Made by a program: the position numbers and the translations under genes
Notes under the pieces: generated by a model
The model's input: the letters and a program-made list of their open reading frames with translations, nothing else
Databases searched by the model: none
Told to the model about the DNA's origin: nothing
Shown here: piece by piece, positions 57,543 to 64,000 of the stretch
How positions within the stretch are numbered: the stretch's first letter is position 1
Layout: the number at the start of each line of letters is the position of its first letter
Origin: Hirsutella rhossiliensis
Lineage: Eukaryota > Ascomycota > Sordariomycetes > Hypocreales > Ophiocordycipitaceae
Reading direction: 5' to 3'
DNA: 64,000 bases
Assembly (NCBI RefSeq): GCF_020360975.1
Contig: NW_025408689.1
Location: 248,001-312,000 of the forward strand

Positions 57543-58098
57543 GAATACGGCGATATGTATAAGCCGGGCATATACTTATAGCGGGCCTATTAATAGGCTA
57601 CTTACCGTACGCTAGTCTCTAACGATAAGCTTACCGGCGATCCTTAAGTCAGCTCGTTATAATACTAGCCGGCAAACTATATATAGGAAGAAATATAAGT
57701 CGCGATGCCCTTATAGGCGCCTTTATACGCGCCCTTATAAGAGCCCTTATAGGAGTTTATATAAGACGAGATCTACGTTATAATGCCCTTATACGAGCTA
57801 GCTATATAGTAAGATAAGGTTAAGGAAGACGACTAAGATAAAGGAGAGGTATAGTAAGATTTATATAAGGAGGGCCTATATTAAAGACGTTACTATTATA
57901 ATACCGCTAAGCGCTTAATTAACTATTTCCTATATATTATAATAACCTTACTTTCCTTAGTATAAGCGGCTCTTATTATAATATATAAGGTAGGCGCAGG
58001 GAATATATACACTTAAATTTACGGTATCGGCGTTATGCCTTAACTAGCTATACTACCTACTTTTTCTATATATCGAATAGCTAGAGCTATATACCGGT
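57543..58098. other. RIPed 3' flank of the MULE
   Basis: No recognised domain. It holds a candidate right inverted repeat at 57989-58004 (see left end at 30692-30706). Confidence 0.4.
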
Positions 58099-58100
58099 TA

Positions 58101-59935
58101 AGTTAGCTTACCTACTTAAGGGCATACCTACTTAAGGGCACGTCTTATATAACTAAGACAGTATATCCTAATAGTAATTAAAGCCGCGTTTTTATATCGC
58201 AATACTTAATTATAGTGTTTTCCTACTATTCTAGCTACTAGCTTCTATATAGAGCTTTAAAATCTGCCTTTTAATTAGCTAGTATAACGGTAGACGGCTT
58301 AAGGGCGCGTTAAAGCTATTTCCTTATCTTAATAACTTATTTAATCTATATAAACCGGCTATTTAGATCTTAGGCGATTTTTCGTTGCTTTTAAAGCTAT
58401 AGACAATATAATTAATGCTTAAACTATTATATATATAGCTATACCGTTATAAGCTACGTATTCTAATAATTAAGGCTATAGCTAACTTTGCTAAAAAGCA
58501 CACGGATTATACGGTTAACTTAACCGCGATTTTCGAGCCCCCTTATAAGCCTACGGACTTCCTATAATCGTCTTAGTGTTTTAAGGGCATTGCTATTATC
58601 TATTAAGCTTAAATTCTTCTTCTTCTTTAGTAGTAACGGCGTTAACGGCGTAGGTAAGATAAAGCGGCTTATTAATAGATTTACTATATTAACTAGCTAA
58701 AGTCCTATCCCTCGCTACCCCCCTTTAATATTTTTCTCGGTTAGGCCGGCCTACTAGGCCTAATAATAGTAGCGAAGGAAAAGTGCCTTACTAATTAGTG
58801 CTATATCGTCGAGAGAAGCGATTTTTTAGAGTTAACGTCGGTAGGCAGCTTTAATCGGCGAAAAAATCGAGATATCGAGAGGTTAAAGGACGTGCGAGGC
58901 ATATAAAGGTAGGAAAAGGAGATATATACTATATAGGAAGCATTTATATATAAAATCGTTAGTCTAATAGCTTCTATAGCTATCTATAATTAAGAGGACG
59001 TTGCCTTATAGCTAGCTTCTTATTTATAGGATAAAGACCTACTTAAGCTATTAAATCGTAATAGAGTCGCTCGTCTAGCCCTTTAAAGAGGCTATAAAGT
59101 CCTAATCCTTTAGAAAGTTAAGTTCTTTAAGGAACTATTAGTATTAAAGGTCCTAACCTTTAAAGATTATAAGAGAAGTTAAGGCCTAGCTAGTAGTAGA
59201 GACGTATTCTACTATTATAGTCTAATAACGCAACCTAAGCCGCTTCTTAAGCGTCTCCTTCTTCTCTAAGCTCCCTAGTATAAGGCCGTTATAGCCGAGG
59301 CCTTCGAGGATACCTATCTCGTTTATATTAAAGCGTAATTCCGAGGGAATAGCCTATAAAGCCGGGAGCTTAAGTAACTAGAACTACTCCTTAATCCGGG
59401 TATAGGGCTTAATACGAGCAGAATCGAGAGCTTTACCTTTAATCGTGCTAACCTCTAGATTTTAGGCTAAAAGCCTACTACCTAGTATTTTCTAAGTAGG
59501 CGGTATCGCCTATAGCCGTGATAATATGGCCGCGAATTCCTTAGCTAGAGATACGTTAGGGAGCCTGCGCTTAGCAAGAACCTAATCTCGGAGGTATTTC
59601 TCTTACTCTCGGCTAAGCCTCTAATAGTATTCGTATGCCTCTCTCTCCGGTTAGGCACCTTTAAGGCGTTTCTAAAGTATCGTCCTTAGAATACCCTACT
59701 TCCGACTAGCCTATACCTAACTTATGCCGAATTTAATATTAGCTAGAGCGTTCTAAAGCTAATCTTCGGTATATTTAGAAAGCTAAGATATTGCTAATTC
59801 GAATAAAGTTTTTTTAATAATAATTAAGTATAAGATACACGAGAATTCGCGGTTGTAATATACGAGTTAGTCGGCGCGTTGGTGTTATGGAGACGTGCCC
59901 TTAAGTGGGTGTGCCCCCAAGTGGGTGAGCTGACT
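58101..59935 (-). mobile_element. Fot1/pogo-like Tc1-mariner element
   Basis: 1,835 bp with TA target duplication on each side (58099-58100 and 59936-59937). Terminal inverted repeats of about 45 bp are 58101-58145 (AGTTAGCTTACCTACTTAAG...) and 59891-59935 (reverse complement AGTCAGCTCACCCACTTGGG...). Each contains two tandem copies of an ACCCACTTRRGGGCA-like unit. The left TIR is RIPed, the right one almost not. Length and TA duplication fit Fot1-type elements. Confidence 0.9.
58250..59800 (-). pseudogene. Fot1/pogo-like transposase (RIPed)
   Basis: Minus strand: IKGKALDSARIKPYTRIKE (about 59450-59395), LRFNINEIGILEGLGYNGLI (about 59335-59280; former N-x-D-E-x-G block with the first catalytic Asp now Asn), EYVSTT, TSLIIFKG (about 59210-59150) and LKELNFLKD. 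This is the DDE_1 domain order. TAG/TAA stand at former Trp/Gln codons throughout. Confidence 0.85.
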
Positions 59936-59937
59936 TA

Positions 59938-60225
59938 ATAGTCAGGGCCTTGTTATAAGTCTCGTCCTACTGACAGGTGTGATTATTCGAATGTCATTAT
60001 CGGAAGATTGACGGCCCGATGACCAATTCATGGTAAGGCGCTTCCACGAGCCTATGATATCTCTCCGGGCCCCGAGGCTGAATTTAGGTGGAGAATTCTG
60101 GGTACCAATTGCACCGGCAGCCTTTTCTGCCCTTGCTCACCAACTTCGTACAGGTTGCATGCATGCAGCTGCTGGAAAGAGATCTCTGTCTCCCGGCACC
60201 AAAAGCTGTCTCCGTCTCGCGCACA
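59938..60225. promoter_or_regulatory. Upstream region of the mL38 gene
   Basis: Normal composition resumes right after the pogo element. No TATA box is obvious. The ATG at 60226 lies in a CACAATGTC context. The transposon end is only about 290 bp from the start codon. Confidence 0.5.
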
Positions 60226-61652
60226 ATGTCGCCATGTAGGGCCGTGGCGCGGCCGCTCATCAGGAAATTTCAGCAGCAATGCACGTTGCGGCACTTTACC
60301 GCCGGCGCCGTTCGCGCCGCCCAAGTTGATGAGCAGCAGCAACAGCAGCAGCAACAGCCGCCGCCGCCAGCAACGCAGACGGAGCCCACGAGCGAGCCCG
60401 CCGCCGCCGATCTCGACCCCAACACCGTCATGCCCGAGTTCGAGGCTCAGCTGATCAAGGCCGGCATCATGCCCATCGGCTCGCGACGCCGGCGCGTAGC
60501 CATGCGCACCACCGACAGCATCCCCTTTGAGCAGCTGCCCTACCAGGCGTTCCAGGAGGCGCGCAAGATCCTCGCAGCAGACCGGGAGGACAAGCTGGCC
60601 AAGATCAGGTCCGAGCTGGACAAGATTGCACGGCTGGAGCGCAAGGACCCGGCCGACATCAAGGGCGGGCAGCCAATCAAGGACATTAGGCTCGCCGGCC
60701 TGCGGAAAGAGGTGACGCGGCTCAAGATCTTGGCCGATGTCAATGACCCGTTGGTCAAGAAGCGCTTCGAGGATGGACTGGGTGAGACTCGCTGCCACGC
60801 TGAACCAACCCACCCCGAAGCTGACAATTGGCAACAGGCGACATGAACAAACCCATCTACCGCTACTACGCCGAGAAGAAGTGGCGCTCCTACGACAACC
60901 GCCTCATCACCCAGCGCATCAAGCAGTTCAACATTGTTCCCGATGTGCTCCCCAAGCTGGAGACCACGGCTGACGTCCAGCTCTACTTCCGCCAGCTCAA
61001 GATTCCCCCCGGCCAGATTGTCGACAGCGCCATCAGCGAGAACCCGCCGCGGCTGCGCGTGCAGGTCTTTGATAAGGGAGAGCGCCTCGTAACCGTTGTC
61101 GTCATCGACGCCGACGTACCCGACGTGGCCAACGACGGCTTTACCAAGCGCTGCCACTTCCTGGCCGCCAACGTCCCGCTGAGCCCCGTCGTCACGTCGA
61201 TTCCCCTGAGCCGCATCAAAGCAGACGACCAGCTGGCGGTGCCGTGGCTGCCTGCCTTTTCCCAAAAGGGCGCTCCCTACCATCGCCTGGGCATCTACCT
61301 GCTCGAGCAGAAGCCCGGGGAGAAGCTTGACGTGGCCCTGATGAGGCGCCTCTACTCGAAGCGCGACGGCGTCTCGCTCAAGTCGCTCCGTGACAAGTTT
61401 GGACTCACGCCCTTTGGCTTCAACATGTTCCGCTCCGTGTGGGACGAAAACACGGCCGCCGTCATGACCCGCCAACACGCGCCCGGTGCCAACGTCGAGC
61501 TGCGCCGCACGCGCATCTACAGCCTCAAGCCGCCCGTCAAGGCCCGCGGCTGGGAAGCCAAGCGCCAGGGCCCCAAGTACCGTCACCTCTGGAAGTACAC
61601 GAAGCGCATCCGTGGCCTGTCCAACGCTCGTGGGTGGACCAAGAGGCGGTAG
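60226..61652 (+). CDS. Mitochondrial large ribosomal subunit protein mL38 (MRPL35-type, PEBP-like)
   Basis: Two exons, 60226-60781 and 60838-61652; the 56-bp intron runs GTGAG...CAACAG with a GCTGAC branch-like site. The spliced frame gives 456 residues. The first 35 residues (MSPCRAVARPLIRKF...) are basic without acidic residues, as expected of a mitochondrial targeting peptide, followed by a poly-Gln/Pro linker. The C-terminal half carries a PEBP-like fold: DADVPD (276-281) corresponds to the D-P-D-x-P ligand motif in degenerate form, and HRLGIYLLEQ (334-343) to the family's H-R-Y block. The very basic end (RHLWKYTKRIRGLSNARGW) fits rRNA contact. An upstream in-frame ATG at 60172 exists, but the targeting peptide favours 60226. 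Not RIPed. Confidence 0.9.
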
Positions 61653-62207
61653 GACAAGCGGATTTGGGGAGGATGCGGGCCGCGGCCCACGTGTCTTGCG
61701 CATGGTGTATAATACGCGTGCACATTCCACCAGACTCGAATGCGGCGGTCCTCTAGTCGGCGCGAGTCGTCAAGTCGTCAGTCTCATTAGCATCTATCTC
61801 TGGTACCTTGAATGGGAGAAAATCAATCAAGAGGATGTCCCCTTTCCCAGTACCTGCCCACCAGCACAAGCCGTATCGCAGGCCGTAATGCTCCAGAATC
61901 GCCGGGGCGAGTCCCGCCTTGAGGCCGCGAAGCAGATATCTTTCCTTCACCCTGTCCCGGCGTCTCTCTCGCTTCCACGGTCTCCTATGTCGTCTTGTTT
62001 CCTCGCCTCTTTTCCCCTCACAGTCCGCAGCAAAGGACAAAGGCGGAAAGCCAGGGTCGCATCTGGCCTTTAACCGCCCCCCTCTCCTTTTACAGTGCGT
62101 TCATTTCATTCTCTCGCTTTTCAACTCCATCGCCCCCCTCCTGGGTAATGCTAATAGGGACTCGGATCATTCCTCGTGGCTCGGATGAGCACAGAATGGG
62201 GAGGTCG
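61653..62207. other. Intergenic region between convergent mL38 and bZIP genes
   Basis: Contains both 3' untranslated regions. No ORF with recognisable features. Confidence 0.5.
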
Positions 62208-63300
62208 CTAGCCGGCGTCGGCAAACATGTCGTCGGGCATGTAGTCGAAGTTTATCAAGTCGGCCTTTAGTCCCGGCGGCGACAGCTGCGTGTCTTCCGT
62301 GGGCGCCGTCGTCGAGGACTGCGCAACCGACTCTGTTTGACCCGGGACAGATGAGGCGCCTCGGTCAGTAAGCCGGGGATACATGTAGAGGGGCAGCATT
62401 TCTCCTTGGCATACCGTTTTGACTGTTCAGCGAGGCCAGGCTGGCAATGCTCGAGTGCCGGCTCTCGATACCGCCAGCGGCGGCCTGCTGGTGGCGGCGG
62501 TTGGAGCGGCGGACAAAGCGCACCGCCTCGCTCTCGATCCACATGTCAATGTTGCGGTCGTTGCAGACGGCGTGGGCCATGAGCGACGTCTTGATCTGCG
62601 TCGCCTCGTCGAGTAGGCCGCTATACTCGCGCTGCAGGCTGGCGTGCCGGCTCTCGAGCTCGTCCTTTGTCGCCTCGAGCTCGTGCACCCACTGCTTCTT
62701 CTTTTCGCGACACTTGGACGCGGCGATGCGGTTGCGCTCTAGGCACCGGCTGCGCTTGGCGTCTTGCTTGGGCTTACGCCCGCCGCTAGTCGCCGCCGTC
62801 TCCGATAGGTCCGTCTTGGACCTCGTCTTTGGCTTCTTCTTCGGAGGCTTCTCGCATTTCGACGGCGGGGGTGAGGATTGTGAGTCGGCCGCGGCCAGGG
62901 ACACGGCGCTGCCGCTCTTGCCCTTGCCGCTGCCGTCTCTGGGCTTCTTGAGCTTGGTGGCCGATGCGGCCGACGGCGGCGACGAAGGGGTCGTGCGATT
63001 CCTCTCTGGCGCGGCAACGAGGGCAGGCGGCGCCGTCGTTGCAGCATCCGACGACATAGCGTCGCCGTAGATGCTGCCGTAGTCGAGCGTGTTGTTGTTG
63101 TCGGCGGCGTCGAACATGCGCGGCGTCAGGGCAAACGGGGCGGGCGACTCGGCCTGCTCCTTTTCGTTCTTGATGCCGTACAGCGGCAGGCCCATGCGTG
63201 GGTCGAGCACCATGTCCGAGACGAGGCCCATTTGCGTCGCCAGGTCGCCTCCGCCGGCCTGCATGCCCATGTCTAGGCTGCCCATTTCGGCCGCGGCCAT
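62208..63300 (-). CDS. bZIP transcription factor, ATF/CREB type
   Basis: Two exons on the minus strand, 63300-62415 and 62359-62208, with a 55-bp intron (GTATGC...CTTACTGACCGAG) that restores SQNG-ASSVPGQ and gives 345 residues. Basic region at 182-203 (KRSRCLERNRIAASKCREKKKQ, the N-x-x-A-A-x-x-C-R signature at N190-R198). A heptad zipper has Leu at 208, 215, 222 and 229 and Ile at 236. The N-terminal half is low-complexity with Met/Gly, Ser/Pro and Lys stretches. The acidic C-terminus (DLINFDYMPDDMFADAG) may be an activation segment. It would bind CRE-like TGACGT sites as a dimer in the nucleus; specific targets cannot be read from the sequence. The frame stays open upstream of the chosen ATG and a 5' intron is possible. 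Confidence 0.88.
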
Positions 63301-64000
63301 GCCGTCTAACTGCTTCTTGCCGGACCTCCTCCCCCCCGTTTCCTAGTTCTGGCCTTCTGCTCGACGCGAGCTTCCGAGGAAGTGGTGAAGAGGGCCGTAG
63401 CAAACGGAGGTGAGTCTGGGTTCTTTGTCGCGCATTCGGCTATGGGGGTAGAAGCGCCTAAGAGTCGCGGTCGCGGGTATTGGTGCTGGCGGTGTGTCTG
63501 CCTGACTCCAAGACGGGTGAAATCAATGCTCTGATGAGAGTGGCTTGGTGGTGTTGCCCGGTTCTGGAGTGGGGAGCAGGCGATGGCGCGCCGTTGGATG
63601 GAGCTCGTTGGCGATGAATCGTGGAGGGGTGGGGGCTTGGTTGAACTATTGCCCTGGCGAGACGAGGAGGAAAAGGGTTAGGGGAGCAATGAATGAGGTC
63701 GGGATATCTGGACCGGTGATCACGTCGGAGGCAGGCTGCGACGCCTGGTTTGATAGGGTGGGGGATCAATGAAGAGGGGCTTTGATCCGAGAGGTGAATC
63801 ATTCGTCTTCACAACCCTGGGAGGGGGAGGCAAGTTGCGAAGATATAAATGCAGTCGCACGAGCACAGGCAAGATGCAGCCGTACGGCACCCTCGCCACA
63901 TCATGTGTGCGTGTACAGGCTACTACAGCATGCAATCATTGCTGTCTTGGCCGCCGAAAAGGACCAAGAAATGCGGGATTGGGGGTCGGGGCAGAACACG
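63301..64000. promoter_or_regulatory. Upstream region of the bZIP gene
   Basis: Normal composition. Short overlapping frames (for example 63458-63802 minus) show no domain. It holds the promoter and 5' leader of the bZIP gene; a TTTATAT element on the minus strand lies near 63843-63849. Confidence 0.4.

Noticed and set aside
60540..61730. Minus-strand 396-codon open frame
   Set aside because: It is antisense to both mL38 exons and crosses the intron. Codon bias of the GC-rich gene explains it, and no domain is visible.
62447..63070. Plus-strand 207-codon open frame
   Set aside because: Antisense shadow of the bZIP exon; Ser/Arg/Leu-rich low-complexity text only.

Overview
The window comes from the nuclear genome of a filamentous ascomycete (Pezizomycotina, most likely a Sordariomycete-type genome). 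The evidence is three host genes with single 55-60 bp GT-AG introns and CTAAT/CTGAC-like branch sites, a mitochondrial ribosomal protein gene, an ATF/CREB-type bZIP gene, Fot1-like, MULE, hAT, Copia and chromodomain Gypsy transposons, and above all very heavy RIP (repeat-induced point mutation). Long stretches have almost no CpA or TpG; for example, none is visible in 44161-44460. CpG, CpC and CpT are kept, so the damaged DNA is full of TpA and in-frame TAA/TAG but is not uniformly AT-rich.

Layout. 1-588 (minus) is the N-terminal part of a Crypton-like recombinase family gene running off the left edge, with a GATAAG-rich upstream region. 771-18340 is an unidentified RIP-degraded sequence into which a chromodomain Gypsy element (A1, 1351-16013, minus; TSD TATAC, 186-bp LTRs) is inserted. 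A1 in turn carries a young, non-RIPed chromovirus (5504-13198, plus; TSD CTTAG). 18341-18745 is a small unique patch. 18746-27730 holds an RIP-degraded hAT relic split by a young Copia element (19138-25321, plus; TSD AAAGG). 27731-30640 is unique DNA with an apparently intact aminoglycoside-phosphotransferase-like gene (28610-29587). 30844-57542 is a single MULE-type transposase gene split into three pieces by a Gypsy element (31528-39372, minus) and by a second A-family Gypsy (A2, 40570-56960, plus). A2 contains a RIPed Copia (45998-52171) bounded by two 1,810-bp copies of the same Gypsy segment, and a small LTR-flanked element (54895-56319). A Fot1/pogo-like element (58101-59935) closes the island. 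The right 4 kb is ordinary host DNA: mL38 mitochondrial ribosomal protein (plus) and a bZIP factor (minus), convergent.

Chronology read from the sequence: MULE, hAT and unidentified relics are oldest. Gypsy A1/A2, the minus-strand Gypsy, the RIPed Copia and the pogo element were inserted and then RIPed. The chromovirus, the plus-strand Copia and the small LTR element arrived afterwards, because they retain CpA/TpG inside DNA that has lost it. The two large young elements have (near-)identical LTRs but decayed interiors, which is unexpected. The small LTR element shares a primer-binding site and a zinc-finger pattern with the young chromovirus and may be a non-autonomous partner of that type of element.
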